Origin: JAGPUQ01 sp049325095
GTDB lineage: Bacteria; Pseudomonadota; Gammaproteobacteria; Pseudomonadales; Porticoccaceae
Reading direction: 5' to 3'
DNA: 64,000 bases
NCBI GenBank assembly: GCA_049325095.1
Contig: JBMOPO010000017.1
Location: forward strand, 62,001-126,000
Under the pieces are notes generated by a model that was not told where the DNA came from, searched no databases, and saw only the letters and a program-made list of their open reading frames with translations. Position numbers and translations under genes: made by a program. Position 1 is the stretch's first letter; the number at the start of each line of letters is the position of its first letter. Of the stretch, positions 35,533 through 44,632 are shown piece after piece.

Positions 35533-35563
35533 ACGTTTCCTCGAGGCGGACATCCAACCGGCC

Positions 35564-36286
35564 ATGAACGAACCCCCTAGCCCAGGCCGTCCGATCACCC
35601 GCTGGCTGGCGATCCTGGCGGTCGCACTGGCCGCCAACAGCCGCGCCGAAGCGGCGCTCGAACCCTATGAGGCGACCTACGAGGCCAGTCTCAACGGCCT
35701 CCCGGTGACCGTCACCAGCACCCTGGAAACCACCCCCGACGGCTACCGGATCAGCACCTCGGCGGCCAATTTCCTGGGCGAACTGTGGGAGCAGGAAACC
35801 TTCCACCTGGCCGGCCAACGCATCGTCGTGGACGAGTATCAACACCGGCGCGCCATGCTGGGCAACCAGCGCCTGGAGCAACTGGTGGTGGACACCGGCC
35901 AGGGCATCGCGCGCTACCGGCGCGACCACGAGACCCGGGAGATCCCGCTGGTGCCGGACCTGCTGGGCCCGATGAGCTACCAGGTACAGCTGCGCCGGGA
36001 TCTCGCCGCGGGCGATGCCGAGTTCGCCTACGCCGTCCTGCACCGCAGCAAGATCAAGCACTATGAATTCGCCCGCGAGGACATCGAGCCGGTGGCCCTG
36101 CCGAGCGGCACCGTGGACGCGATCCGGGTGCGCCGGATTCGCGACGACAACGACCGCGAAACCCTGTTCTGGATGGCCCCGAAACTGGATTTCCAACTGG
36201 TGAAACTGCGCCAGATCGAGGACGGCGATCGCTACGAGCTGCTGCTCACCCGGCTGCAGGCGGAAGCCGGCGGGCGCCATCCATGA
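35564..36286 (+). CDS. DUF3108 domain-containing exported protein
   Basis: 240 aa. Seen: a signal peptide (WLAILAVALAANSRAEA, ~14-30), then a beta-rich domain starting YEATYEASLNGLPVTVT, the DUF3108 pattern. Function unknown; it is regularly found downstream of purM(-purN) in gammaproteobacteria, which is also the case here, 31 bp after purM. Its stop overlaps the start of the next gene (ATGA at 36283-36286). Confidence 0.87.
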   Translation: MNEPPSPGRPITRWLAILAVALAANSRAEAALEPYEATYEASLNGLPVTVTSTLETTPDGYRISTSAANFLGELWEQETFHLAGQRIVVDEYQHRRAMLGNQRLEQLVVDTGQGIARYRRDHETREIPLVPDLLGPMSYQVQLRRDLAAGDAEFAYAVLHRSKIKHYEFAREDIEPVALPSGTVDAIRVRRIRDDNDRETLFWMAPKLDFQLVKLRQIEDGDRYELLLTRLQAEAGGRHP

Positions 36287-37155
36287 CCGATTCCGGCAGC
36301 TCGCCCGCAACGCGCGCCGCCCTGATCGCGGCCGCGGCCATCGCCCTGGGCGTCGGCGGCTACCTGCTGTTCGCTCCCGGCCCGGAGGAACCCGCGCTCC
36401 CGGAGACCGCCGCCCCCGCGCCGGCACCGGTACCAGCGCCGGAACCGCCCCCCGGGCCCGGGGCCGGCCACCAGGCCGCCCCGGCAGCCGAAGCGGAGGC
36501 CCCCGCGCCAGCCTCGCAGGACCATATCCCGCAGGCGCCACCGGAACCCCAACTGCCGGCGCTGGAAGACAGCGATGCCGAGCTGCGCGCCGGCTTGCTG
36601 GCCCTCCTGGGCGACAGCCCCCTGGCGCGCTGGCTGGAGCAGGATCATCTGGCGCAACGCATCAGTGCGCAGATCGCCCGCTTGACCCGTGGCGATTTCT
36701 CGGCCGAAGACCTGTCGCTCGAACCGCCGCCGGGCGAATTCCAGGTCGATCGGCGCGGCGGGCGCCTGTACCTCAGCCCGGCCAACCACGGCCGCTACGA
36801 CGCCGTGGTGGAATTGATCGAGGGCATCGACGTGGCGGCGGTCGCGGAATTCTTCCACCGCTACCGGCCGCTGTTCGAGGCCGCCTACGGAGAGCTCGGC
36901 CATCCGCCGGAACAATTCGATACCGCCGTGCTGGGCGCCATCGATCATCTGCTCGCCACGCCCGAGCCGGCCGCCCCCACCGAACTCCTGGCGGAATCGG
37001 TGGCCTACCGCTTCGCGGACCCGGCGCTCGAGGGCCTGTCCCCGGCCCGCAAGCAGTTGCTGCGCATGGGCCCAGATCACGGGCGTGCGCTGAAGGCCAG
37101 GCTGCGCGCGCTGCGCGCCGCGCTGGCCGGCGGCGACCTCTCCGCCGCCGACTGA
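36283..37155 (+). CDS. DUF3014 domain-containing membrane-anchored protein
   Basis: 290 aa. Seen: one N-terminal transmembrane helix (~12-29), a long Pro/Ala/Glu linker (~30-90) that could span the periplasm, and a globular DUF3014 region (~95-280) with LARWLEQDHLAQRISAQI and PPGEFQVDRRGG. Function unknown. Translationally coupled to the DUF3108 gene by an ATGA overlap; the two may work together in the envelope. Confidence 0.82.
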   Translation: MTDSGSSPATRAALIAAAAIALGVGGYLLFAPGPEEPALPETAAPAPAPVPAPEPPPGPGAGHQAAPAAEAEAPAPASQDHIPQAPPEPQLPALEDSDAELRAGLLALLGDSPLARWLEQDHLAQRISAQIARLTRGDFSAEDLSLEPPPGEFQVDRRGGRLYLSPANHGRYDAVVELIEGIDVAAVAEFFHRYRPLFEAAYGELGHPPEQFDTAVLGAIDHLLATPEPAAPTELLAESVAYRFADPALEGLSPARKQLLRMGPDHGRALKARLRALRAALAGGDLSAAD

Positions 37156-37168
37156 AGCCGCTCCCGCG

Positions 37169-37735
37169 TCAGGCGCGGGGCAGGGTGACGCCGCGCTGTC
37201 CCTGATATTTTCCCGCCCGGTCCCGATAGGAGACTTCGCAGACCTCATCGGCCTCGAAGAACAGCATCTGGGCCACGCCCTCGTTGGCGTAGATGCGCGC
37301 CGGCAGGTTGGTGGTATTGGAAAACTCCAGGGTGACATGCCCCTCCCACTCCGGCTCCAGCGGGGTGACGTTGACGATGATGCCGCAGCGCGCGTAGGTG
37401 GACTTGCCCAGACAGATGGTCAGCACCGAGCGGGGGATGCGGAAATATTCGATGGTGCGGGCCAGCGCGAAGGAGTTCGGGGGAATGACGCAGTAGTCGC
37501 CCTTGATGTCGACGAAACTGGAGTTGTCGAAATTCTTGGGATCGACCGTCGCCGAATGGATGTTGGTGAAGATCTTGAATTCGTCGGCACAGCGCACGTC
37601 GTAACCGTAGCTCGACACCCCGTAGGAAATCACCCGGCCGCCCCCGGGGGCGTCGCGCACCTGGGTATCGACGAACGGCTCGATCATGCCCTGGGCCGCC
37701 ATGCGCCGGATCCACCGGTCGGACTTGATGCTCAA
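37169..37735 (-). CDS. dcd: dCTP deaminase
   Basis: Converts dCTP to dUTP, the main source of dUMP for thymidylate synthesis in many proteobacteria. Seen: 188 aa (E. coli 193); IKSDRWIRRMA start, GVSSYGYDVRCADEF, the nucleotide-binding GKSTYARCGI, and EWEGHVTLEFSNTT with the catalytic Glu. It follows apbC on the same strand with a 28-bp gap, the usual apbC-dcd order beside metG. Confidence 0.97.
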   Translation of the reverse strand: MSIKSDRWIRRMAAQGMIEPFVDTQVRDAPGGGRVISYGVSSYGYDVRCADEFKIFTNIHSATVDPKNFDNSSFVDIKGDYCVIPPNSFALARTIEYFRIPRSVLTICLGKSTYARCGIIVNVTPLEPEWEGHVTLEFSNTTNLPARIYANEGVAQMLFFEADEVCEVSYRDRAGKYQGQRGVTLPRA

Positions 37736-37763
37736 GGCGTGCGCTCCAGCAGCGGGGCAGGAT

Positions 37764-38579
37764 TCATTCGATCACGATCTCGGGCAGTTCGCCGGCGAGA
37801 CCGTCGAGCTCGACCAGCACCGAGCGGGCGATCTCCCGGTAGCGCTCCGCCAGCTCACCCTCCGGATCGGAGGCGACCACCGGCCGGCCGGCGTCGCCCT
37901 CGCGGATGCGCCGGTCCAGGGGCAGCGCGCCCAGCAACCGGGTCTGGTACTCCTCCGCCACCCGGGCCCCGCCGCCGGCGCCGAAGATCGACTCCTGGTG
38001 ACCGCAATGGGAACAACGGTGCAGGCTCATGTTCTCCACGATCCCGAGTACCGGAATCCGCACCTTCCGAAACATTTCGATACCCTTGCGGGCATCGAGC
38101 AGCGCCACCTCCTGGGGCGTGGTCACGATCACCGCGCCCGAGACCCGGGCCTTCTGCGCCAGGGTGAGCTGGATGTCCCCGGTGCCCGGCGGCATATCGA
38201 CCACCAGCACGTCGAGCGCCCCCCAGTCGGTCTGGGTGAGCATCTGCACCAGAGCGCCGCCCGCCATCGGCCCGCGCCACACCATGGGGGTCTGGGGCCC
38301 GGCCAGATAGGCCATGGACATGGTCTTGAGGCCCTGTGCCGGCACGGGCACGAAGGTATTGCCGTTGAGCACCCGCGGCTGGGTACCTGCGGCGACCCCG
38401 AGCAGCAGGGCGATGCTGGGGCCGTAGATATCGGCATCCAGCAGCCCCACGGCGAGCCCCTCGGCCGCCAGCGCCAGCGCCAGATTGACCGCGGTGGTCG
38501 ATTTGCCCACCCCGCCCTTGCCGGAGGCAACCGCCACGATGTGGCGCACGTTCTGCAAATTCTCCGCGTTTTCCGCCAT
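37764..38579 (-). CDS. apbC: ApbC/Mrp-family Fe-S cluster carrier ATPase
   Basis: Cytoplasmic P-loop NTPase that carries [4Fe-4S] clusters to target proteins. Seen: 271 aa without the N-terminal DUF59 domain of E. coli Mrp; deviant Walker A GKGGVGKST near residue 20-28, DMPPGTGD, and a C-terminal CSHC pair in NMSLHRCSHCGH that bridges the cluster in the dimer. ATG 38579 is supported by homology (VASGKGG near the N terminus); the longer frame is not. Its leader contains a terminator-like hairpin. Divergent from metG. Confidence 0.95.
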   Translation of the reverse strand: MAENAENLQNVRHIVAVASGKGGVGKSTTAVNLALALAAEGLAVGLLDADIYGPSIALLLGVAAGTQPRVLNGNTFVPVPAQGLKTMSMAYLAGPQTPMVWRGPMAGGALVQMLTQTDWGALDVLVVDMPPGTGDIQLTLAQKARVSGAVIVTTPQEVALLDARKGIEMFRKVRIPVLGIVENMSLHRCSHCGHQESIFGAGGGARVAEEYQTRLLGALPLDRRIREGDAGRPVVASDPEGELAERYREIARSVLVELDGLAGELPEIVIE

Positions 38580-38605
38580 GACGATCGCCCTCGAATCCCA
38601 TCCGG

Positions 38606-38635
38606 TTAGAAAAAAAGCGGCAAAGCCGCTATAGT
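38606..38635 (+). promoter_or_regulatory. Candidate metG promoter overlapping a hairpin
   Basis: TTAGAA (38606-38611), 18-bp spacer, TATAGT (38630-38635). The spacer is the inverted repeat AGCGGC-AAA-GCCGCT described under the minus-strand terminator. The predicted start lies ~30 nt before the metG ATG. The -35 is only 4/6. Confidence 0.5.
38610..38630 (-). terminator. Intrinsic-terminator-like hairpin in the apbC leader
   Basis: Minus strand: AGCGGC (38630-38625), loop TTT, GCCGCT (38621-38616), then a T tract to 38610 (seven Ts counting the last stem base). This has the stem, loop and U tract of a Rho-independent terminator, but it is placed 31-51 bp upstream of the apbC ATG and reads towards it, in a divergent promoter region of only 94 bp. 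It may insulate apbC from antisense transcription out of metG, or attenuate apbC. Confidence 0.6.
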
Positions 38636-38673
38636 TTCCGCCCTTTCGCCCGCCCCGCACCGACCTCTGCCAG

Positions 38674-40692
38674 ATGACCGATCCGGCCGCGAAGCCCCGC
38701 AGAATGCTGGTGACCAGCGCCCTGCCCTATGCCAATGGCGCCATCCATCTGGGCCACCTGGTGGAGTACATCCAGACCGACATCTGGGTGCGGTTTCAGA
38801 AAATGCGCGGCCACGAATGTTACTACGTCTGCGCCGACGACGCCCACGGCACCGCGATCATGCTCAAGGCCGAGGAGCTCGGCGAATCCCCGGAGACCCT
38901 GATCGAGCGGGTCAATGCCGAACACCGCGAGGATTTCGCGCGCTTTCTGATCGAGTTCGACAACTATCACTCGACCCACTCCACCGAAAACCGCGAGCTG
39001 TGCGCCACCATCTACCAGCGGCTGTGCGACCGCGGCCACATCGACACCCGCGCGGTGACCCAGCTCTACGATCCCGAAAAAGGCCTGTTCCTCGCCGATC
39101 GCTACGTCAAGGGCGGCTGCCCCCGCTGCGGTGCGCCGGACCAGTACGGCGACAACTGCGAGGTCTGTGGCGCCACCTACGGCCCCGCCGAGTTGATCGA
39201 CCCGCGCTCGGCCCTGTCCGGCGCCACGCCGGTGGCGCGGGAGTCGCTGCACTATTTCTTCCGGCTCACCGATTTTGCGGAATTTCTCCGCAACTGGACC
39301 CGGGCCGGTCATGTAGCCGGGGAGATCGCCAACAAGCTCAGCGAATGGCTCGACGGCGGCCTGCAGGACTGGGATATCAGCCGCGACGCGCCCTATTTCG
39401 GCTTCGAGATCCCCGGCGCTCCGGGCAAGTTCTTCTACGTCTGGCTGGACGCGCCCATCGGCTACATGGCCAGTTTCCGCAACCTGTGCGATCGCGAGGG
39501 GATCGATTTCGATGCCTTCTGGGGCCGCGATTCCACCACCGAGCTGTATCACTTCATCGGCAAGGACATCGTCAACTTCCACGCGCTGTTCTGGCCGGCG
39601 ATGCTGGAGAGCGCCGGCTTCCGGACCCCGGATCGGATCTGCGTCCACGGCTTTCTCACCGTGGATGGCAGGAAGATGTCGAAATCGCGCGGCACCTTCA
39701 TCAATGCCCGCACCTATCTCGACCATCTGGATCCCGAGTATCTGCGCTACTACTTCGCGGCCAAGCTCTCCGCCGGCATCGACGATCTCGACCTCAATCT
39801 CGACGATTTCGCGCAGCGGGTGAACAGCGATCTGGTCGGCAAGGTGGTCAACATCGCCAGCCGCTGCGCGCGTTTCATCGGCGCTGGCGACGGCGGCGTG
39901 CTGGCTGAGCGCATCGCCGACCCACACCTGTGGCAGCGCGCGGTCGCGGCGGCCGAGGGTATCGCCGCCCATTACGAGGCGCGCGAATTCGGCAAGGCGA
40001 TGCGGGAAATCATGGCCCTGGCCGATGCCGCCAACGAGTACCTCGCCGCCCGCGCGCCCTGGAAGCTCGCCAAGCTGCCGGACCGCGCCGGGGAAGTGCT
40101 GGAGGTCTGCTCGCTGGGCATCAACCTGTTCGGCGCCCTGATGCGCTACCTCAAGCCGGTGCTGCCGCGCCTGGCCGCCCAGGCCGAGCGCTTCCTCGCC
40201 ACCGAACTGCGCTGGGACCGGCCGATCGCGCCCCTGCTCGGGCATCGCATCCGGGCTTTCGAGCCGCTGATGCAACGGGTCGAGCGCCGCCAGATCGACG
40301 CCATGCTCCAGGCCAGCGCCGAACCCGAGGCACAGCGGCCGGCCGCGGACGCCGCCGGGGTCGGCGCGGACACCATCGATTTCGCGACCTTCGCCAGGGT
40401 CGATCTGCGCATCGCGCGGATCGCCGCCGCCACGGCGGTCGAGGGGTCCGACAAACTGCTGCGACTCACCCTGGATCTGGGCGGCGAGACGCGCACCGTA
40501 TTCTCCGGCATCCGCGGCGCCTACCGGCCCGAGGACCTGGAGGGACGCCTGACGGTGGTGGTCGCCAACCTCGCGCCGCGCAAGATGCGGTTCGGCGTCT
40601 CCGAGGGCATGGTACTGGCCGCCGGCGACGGCGAGGGAATCTATCTGCTCAGCCCCGACGCGGGCGCCCAGCCGGGCCAGCGGGTGACCTGA
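38674..40692 (+). CDS. metG: Methionyl-tRNA synthetase
   Basis: Charges tRNA-Met. Seen: 672 aa (E. coli 677); HIGH-type motif in YANGAIHLGHL near residue 18-28, the zinc knuckle region CPRCGAPDQYGDNCEVCGA at ~149-167, KMSKSRG around residue 334-340, and a C-terminal dimerisation/tRNA-binding domain beginning FATFARVDLRIARI. All class I elements are intact. Divergent from apbC and 62 bp upstream of the rsx operon. Confidence 0.98.
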   Translation: MTDPAAKPRRMLVTSALPYANGAIHLGHLVEYIQTDIWVRFQKMRGHECYYVCADDAHGTAIMLKAEELGESPETLIERVNAEHREDFARFLIEFDNYHSTHSTENRELCATIYQRLCDRGHIDTRAVTQLYDPEKGLFLADRYVKGGCPRCGAPDQYGDNCEVCGATYGPAELIDPRSALSGATPVARESLHYFFRLTDFAEFLRNWTRAGHVAGEIANKLSEWLDGGLQDWDISRDAPYFGFEIPGAPGKFFYVWLDAPIGYMASFRNLCDREGIDFDAFWGRDSTTELYHFIGKDIVNFHALFWPAMLESAGFRTPDRICVHGFLTVDGRKMSKSRGTFINARTYLDHLDPEYLRYYFAAKLSAGIDDLDLNLDDFAQRVNSDLVGKVVNIASRCARFIGAGDGGVLAERIADPHLWQRAVAAAEGIAAHYEAREFGKAMREIMALADAANEYLAARAPWKLAKLPDRAGEVLEVCSLGINLFGALMRYLKPVLPRLAAQAERFLATELRWDRPIAPLLGHRIRAFEPLMQRVERRQIDAMLQASAEPEAQRPAADAAGVGADTIDFATFARVDLRIARIAAATAVEGSDKLLRLTLDLGGETRTVFSGIRGAYRPEDLEGRLTVVVANLAPRKMRFGVSEGMVLAAGDGEGIYLLSPDAGAQPGQRVT

Positions 40693-40754
40693 ACCGTCCA
40701 GGGGGAGGATCGAGCGCCGATGGCCAGCCCGCTACCCCGAGGCAATGACCGGCG

Positions 40755-41330
40755 ATGCGCGAAATCGCCCTGATCCTGCTGGGTACGGCGCTGGTCAACA
40801 ACCTGGTGCTGAGCCAGTTGCTGGGCACCTCCGCGCTGCTTGGGATGTCGGCGCGGGTCGCGGGTGCCGCGCGGCTCGCCGGCGCCACCGGGGCGCTGCT
40901 GCTGGCCGCCACCCTGGGCCAGTATCTGGCCCAGCACTGGTTGCTCGATCCCCTCGCGCTGGCCCAGCTCCGCCTGCCGGTCGCCATGCTGATCATCCTG
41001 CTGGCCGCAGCACTGATCGAAACCGGCAGCCGGCGCCTGGACGCCCTGCTGCATCGCGCGCTGGTGGAGCTGCGCCCCCTGCTGATCACCAATACCGCGG
41101 TGTTGGCCACCGCGCTGAGCGCGGCCGAGCGCACCACCTCCCTGGCGGCGGCGCTGTTCCAGGCCTGCGCCGCGGCACTGGGCTTCGCGCTGGTGGCGGT
41201 GCTGCTGGCGGGCGTGCGGGAACATCTGCAGGCCGTGGCGGTACCCCCGGCCTTTCGCGGTGCACCCGTGACCCTGATCAGCGCCGGACTGATGGCACTG
41301 GCGTTCATGGGTCTGGCGAGGATGGCCTGA
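40755..41330 (+). CDS. rsxA: RsxA/RnfA electron-transport complex membrane subunit
   Basis: First gene of the rsxABCDGE (rnf) operon, which moves electrons between NADH and ferredoxin across the inner membrane and, in E. coli, keeps SoxR reduced. Seen: 191 aa with six hydrophobic segments, LVNNLVLSQLLG near the start and RPLLITNTAVLATALS in the middle, typical of RnfA/RnfE/NqrD/NqrE paralogues; it pairs in the membrane with RsxE. rsxB starts 1 bp after its stop. Confidence 0.94.
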   Translation: MREIALILLGTALVNNLVLSQLLGTSALLGMSARVAGAARLAGATGALLLAATLGQYLAQHWLLDPLALAQLRLPVAMLIILLAAALIETGSRRLDALLHRALVELRPLLITNTAVLATALSAAERTTSLAAALFQACAAALGFALVAVLLAGVREHLQAVAVPPAFRGAPVTLISAGLMALAFMGLARMA

Positions 41331-41331
41331 C

Positions 41332-41904
41332 ATGTCCAGCATCCAACTGGCGATCGCGCATTCTTGGCTGCCGGCGCTGGCGGTGCTCGGCGCCCTGACG
41401 GCGGCCGCCGCACTGAGCTGGCGGTGGCGGCAGCAGGCGCCCGACCCCGGTCGGGAGGCGCTGGCAAAGCGCATCGACCGGCTGCTGCCGCAAACCCAGT
41501 GCGGCCGCTGCGGGCACCCCGGCTGCCTCCCCTACGCCCGCGCTGTGGCCGGCGGCGAAGCCTTCAACCGCTGCCCGCCGGGCGGGGACGCCACCATCGC
41601 CGCCCTGGCCGACCTGCTGGGCAGCGCGCCCCGGCCCCTCGACCCGGCCCATGGCGCGGCCCTGCCGCCCAGGGTGGCGCGCATCCGCGAGGCCGAGTGC
41701 ATCGGCTGCACCAAATGCCTGCCGGCCTGTCCGGTGGACGCCATCGTCGGCGGCCCCCGGCACCTGCATACCGTGATCGCAGCCCTGTGCACCGGCTGCG
41801 ATCTGTGTATCGACCCCTGTCCGGTGGACTGCATCGAGATGATCGCGGCACCCGGCAGCGAGGGGCGCCCAACCGCCGGCCGCCACCCCGGAGCGGCGGC
41901 GTGA
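41332..41904 (+). CDS. rsxB: RsxB/RnfB multi-cluster ferredoxin subunit
   Basis: 190 aa. Seen: an N-terminal membrane anchor (~10-30), a 4Fe-4S motif CGRCGHPGCLPYA with a further Cys in NRCPPG, and two ferredoxin motifs CIGCTKCLPACPVD and CTGCDLCIDPCPVD near the C terminus. All the cysteines expected for three [4Fe-4S] clusters are present. It passes electrons to or from soluble ferredoxin. Its stop overlaps the GTG start of rsxC. Confidence 0.95.
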   Translation: MSSIQLAIAHSWLPALAVLGALTAAAALSWRWRQQAPDPGREALAKRIDRLLPQTQCGRCGHPGCLPYARAVAGGEAFNRCPPGGDATIAALADLLGSAPRPLDPAHGAALPPRVARIREAECIGCTKCLPACPVDAIVGGPRHLHTVIAALCTGCDLCIDPCPVDCIEMIAAPGSEGRPTAGRHPGAAA

Positions 41905-43583
41905 GGTCGCGGCACAGCCTGCGGGGCGGAATCCAGCCGCCCTCCGCCAAGGACCGCTCGACCCGCGGCCCGATCCGGGAGCCGCCGCTGCCCCCGCTGT
42001 TGATCCTGCCGCTGAACGGCGCCCGGCCCCTGGTCGCGGCCGGCGATCGGGTCGGCAAGGGACAGGTCCTGGCGGCCGGACCCGAGCTGCCGGTGCATGC
42101 CTCGACCTCGGGCCGGATCCTGGGTATCGAGGAACGGTCGGTGGCCGCGCGCAGCCGCGGCCCCTGCCTGCTGCTCGAACCCGACGGCGAGGATCGCTGG
42201 GCGGAGGCGCCCCACCCCCGCGACCCCGAGTCGCTGGATCCCGCGCGGTTGCGCGGCGCGGTGGCCGCGGCCGGCATCGCCGGCCTCGGCGGCGGCGGCT
42301 TCCCCACCGCGCGCAAACTGGCCGCCGGCGGGATCCACACCCTGGTCGTCAACGGCATGGAATGCGAACCCTATGTCACCGCCGACGACCTGCTGATGCG
42401 CGCGGAAGCCGCGACCATCGTCGCCGGCGCCCGGTGGGCGGCGCGCATGCTCGGGCACCCCGAACGCATCCTGGTCGGCATCGAGGACGACAAGCCCGAG
42501 GCGATTGCGGCCATGAGCGGCGCCGCCCGGGGGACCGGCATCGAGGTGGTGGCGCTCCCGACCCGCTATCCCTCGGGCGGGGAGCGCCAGCTGATCGCCC
42601 TGCTCACCGGCGCCCAGGTACCCGCCGGCGGGCTGCCCCAGGACATCGGCGTGCTCTGCCTCAACGTGGCCACCCTCCATGCCCTGGCGCGGGCGCTCGG
42701 TCACGGCGAGCCGCTGTTGGCCAGGGTCATCACCGTATCCGGAGGAGCCTGCCCGGATCCGGCCAACTACCGGGCGCTACTGGGTACCCCCCTGGCCCAC
42801 CTGCTGGCGGCGAGCGGCTGCCGGCCCCGGGATTGCGCGGGGTTGGTGCTCGGCGGCGCCCTGATGGGCGAGCGGCTCGACGACCCCCAGACGCCGGTTG
42901 CCCGCACCAGCCACTGCCTGCTGGGGCTGAGCCCCGCCGAGCTGCCGCCGGCGCCGCCCCAGCCCTGCATCCGCTGCGGTCTCTGCGCCCAGGCCTGCCC
43001 GGTGGCCCTGTTGCCGCAGCAACTGCATCGCCATGCGCTGGCCGGCAACGAGCGCGAACTGGCGCGCCACCATCTGTTCGACTGCATCGAATGCGGGGCC
43101 TGCAATTACGTCTGCCCCAGCGCCATCCCCCTGGCGGGGCAATTCCGCTCCGCCAAGGCGCTGCTGCGGACCCGCGACGCCGAGCGCCGGCGCGCGGACC
43201 GCGACCGGGACCGCTTCGCCGCGCACCGCGCGCGCATCCTCGCCCAGGCCAGGGCGCGCAGCGAGCCGGGCGCAAGCGCGGCCGCCGCGACCCCGCCGGC
43301 CGCCCCGGCGCGGACGGCTGCCGACCTCGCGGCGCTGGCGATGGCGCGCGCGGCAACTCCCGAGGCGACCCGACCACAGGCCCTGGAGCGTGCGGCGCAG
43401 GCGGCCGCCGACCGCCTGCGGCGGCTGGAAGCACAACGCGACGCCCTCCCGCCGGACGTCAGCGCCACGCAGCGCGACCGGCTGTCGGCACGGATCGAAC
43501 AGGCTCGCCTCGACCTCCGCCAGGCCGAGCGCCAACTGGCCGCTGCCCGGCCCGACTCCACCGACGCGGGGAACGAGGCGTGA
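41901..43583 (+). CDS. rsxC: RsxC/RnfC NADH-binding flavo-iron-sulfur subunit
   Basis: 560 aa. Seen: NUO51-like FMN/NADH region with GLGGGGFPTARKL and NGMECEPYVTADD, then two 4Fe-4S motifs CIRCGLCAQACPVAL and CIECGACNYVCPSAI, and a short Ala/Arg-rich helical tail (~430-560). E. coli RsxC (740 aa) has a much longer repetitive tail, so this is the compact form. No ATG fits; GTG 41901 overlaps the rsxB stop (GTGA) with GGAG 8 bp upstream. The stop overlaps the GTG of rsxD. Confidence 0.93.
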   Translation: MRSRHSLRGGIQPPSAKDRSTRGPIREPPLPPLLILPLNGARPLVAAGDRVGKGQVLAAGPELPVHASTSGRILGIEERSVAARSRGPCLLLEPDGEDRWAEAPHPRDPESLDPARLRGAVAAAGIAGLGGGGFPTARKLAAGGIHTLVVNGMECEPYVTADDLLMRAEAATIVAGARWAARMLGHPERILVGIEDDKPEAIAAMSGAARGTGIEVVALPTRYPSGGERQLIALLTGAQVPAGGLPQDIGVLCLNVATLHALARALGHGEPLLARVITVSGGACPDPANYRALLGTPLAHLLAASGCRPRDCAGLVLGGALMGERLDDPQTPVARTSHCLLGLSPAELPPAPPQPCIRCGLCAQACPVALLPQQLHRHALAGNERELARHHLFDCIECGACNYVCPSAIPLAGQFRSAKALLRTRDAERRRADRDRDRFAAHRARILAQARARSEPGASAAAATPPAAPARTAADLAALAMARAATPEATRPQALERAAQAAADRLRRLEAQRDALPPDVSATQRDRLSARIEQARLDLRQAERQLAAARPDSTDAGNEA

Positions 43584-44632
43584 CCCGGCCCTCGGCCACC
43601 CACAGCGGTTTGGGCAGCGCCCAGGTGATGCATCAGGTGGTGCTGGCCACGCTGCCGGGCGTAGCCGCCATGATCTGGTACTTCGGGGCCGGCAGCCTCA
43701 TCCAGATCCTGCTCGCCGGCGCCGCGGCCCTGGGCGCGGAGGCCCTGGTCTGGCGCCTGCGCCGCCGCCCCATCCGCCCCGGGTTGAGCGACGGCAGCGC
43801 CCTGGTGACCGGCGTCCTGCTCGGCATCGCCATGCCGCCGCTGGCGCCCTGGTGGCTGGCGGTAGTCGGGGGATGCTTTGCGATCCTGATCGCCAAGCAT
43901 CCCTACGGCGGGCTCGGCGCCAACCTGTTCAATCCGGCGATGGCCGCCTACGCCATGCTGCTGGTGGCGTTTCCCGACGCCATGGCCCATTGGCCCGCGC
44001 CGCGGCCGCTGCTTGCGGAGGGCGCTTCCTGGGCCGGGCTGCCGACCGCCGCGCTGGCGATCTTCGCCCCCGGAACCCAGAGCGCCGACGCCTTCACCAT
44101 GGCGACTCCGCTGGCGGCATTTCGCGACAGCAGCGGGCTGCTGGTGCGGCAGTTCTGGGAGACCCATCCGCTGTTCGTCGCCGGCGACCTGGCCGCGGTG
44201 GGCTGGGAGACCGTCAGCCTGGGGTTTCTGCTGGGCGGCATCTACCTGGTGATCCGCGGCCTGGTCGGCTGGCAGGCTCCGGTCGCGATGCTCGCCACCA
44301 TCTGGCTGCTGGCGGTGATGTTCGGGGACGGCGGCAGCTCGGCCAGCCGGGGCCCGCCGGCACTGCACCTGCTCAGCGGCGCCACCCTGTTCGGCGCCTT
44401 TTTCATCGTCACCGATCCGGTGTCCCTGGCCGCGAGCCCGCGGGGGCGCCTGCTGTGCGGCGCCCTCGCCGGCGCACTGACCTTCGCCATCCGCGCCTGG
44501 GGCGGCTATCCGGACGGCCTCGCATTCGCCGTGCTGCTGACCAATCTCTGCGTGCCCCTGATCGATCGCTGCACCATACCCCAGCCTCCGGGCCAGGCCC
44601 CTCGCCGCTGGTTGCGCGGACCCGAACCATGA
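43580..44632 (+). CDS. rsxD: RsxD/RnfD flavinylated membrane subunit
   Basis: 350 aa integral membrane protein of the NqrB/RnfD family. Seen: multiple hydrophobic segments, SDGSALVTGVLLG, KHPYGGLGANLFNPA, and FTMATPLAAF around residues 172-181, where Thr176 lies at the position of the covalent FMN-phosphothreonine in RnfD; later SGATLFGAFFIVTDPVS. GTG 43580 overlaps the rsxC stop; no ATG is available. The stop overlaps rsxG by ATGA. Confidence 0.93.
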   Translation: MTRPSATHSGLGSAQVMHQVVLATLPGVAAMIWYFGAGSLIQILLAGAAALGAEALVWRLRRRPIRPGLSDGSALVTGVLLGIAMPPLAPWWLAVVGGCFAILIAKHPYGGLGANLFNPAMAAYAMLLVAFPDAMAHWPAPRPLLAEGASWAGLPTAALAIFAPGTQSADAFTMATPLAAFRDSSGLLVRQFWETHPLFVAGDLAAVGWETVSLGFLLGGIYLVIRGLVGWQAPVAMLATIWLLAVMFGDGGSSASRGPPALHLLSGATLFGAFFIVTDPVSLAASPRGRLLCGALAGALTFAIRAWGGYPDGLAFAVLLTNLCVPLIDRCTIPQPPGQAPRRWLRGPEP

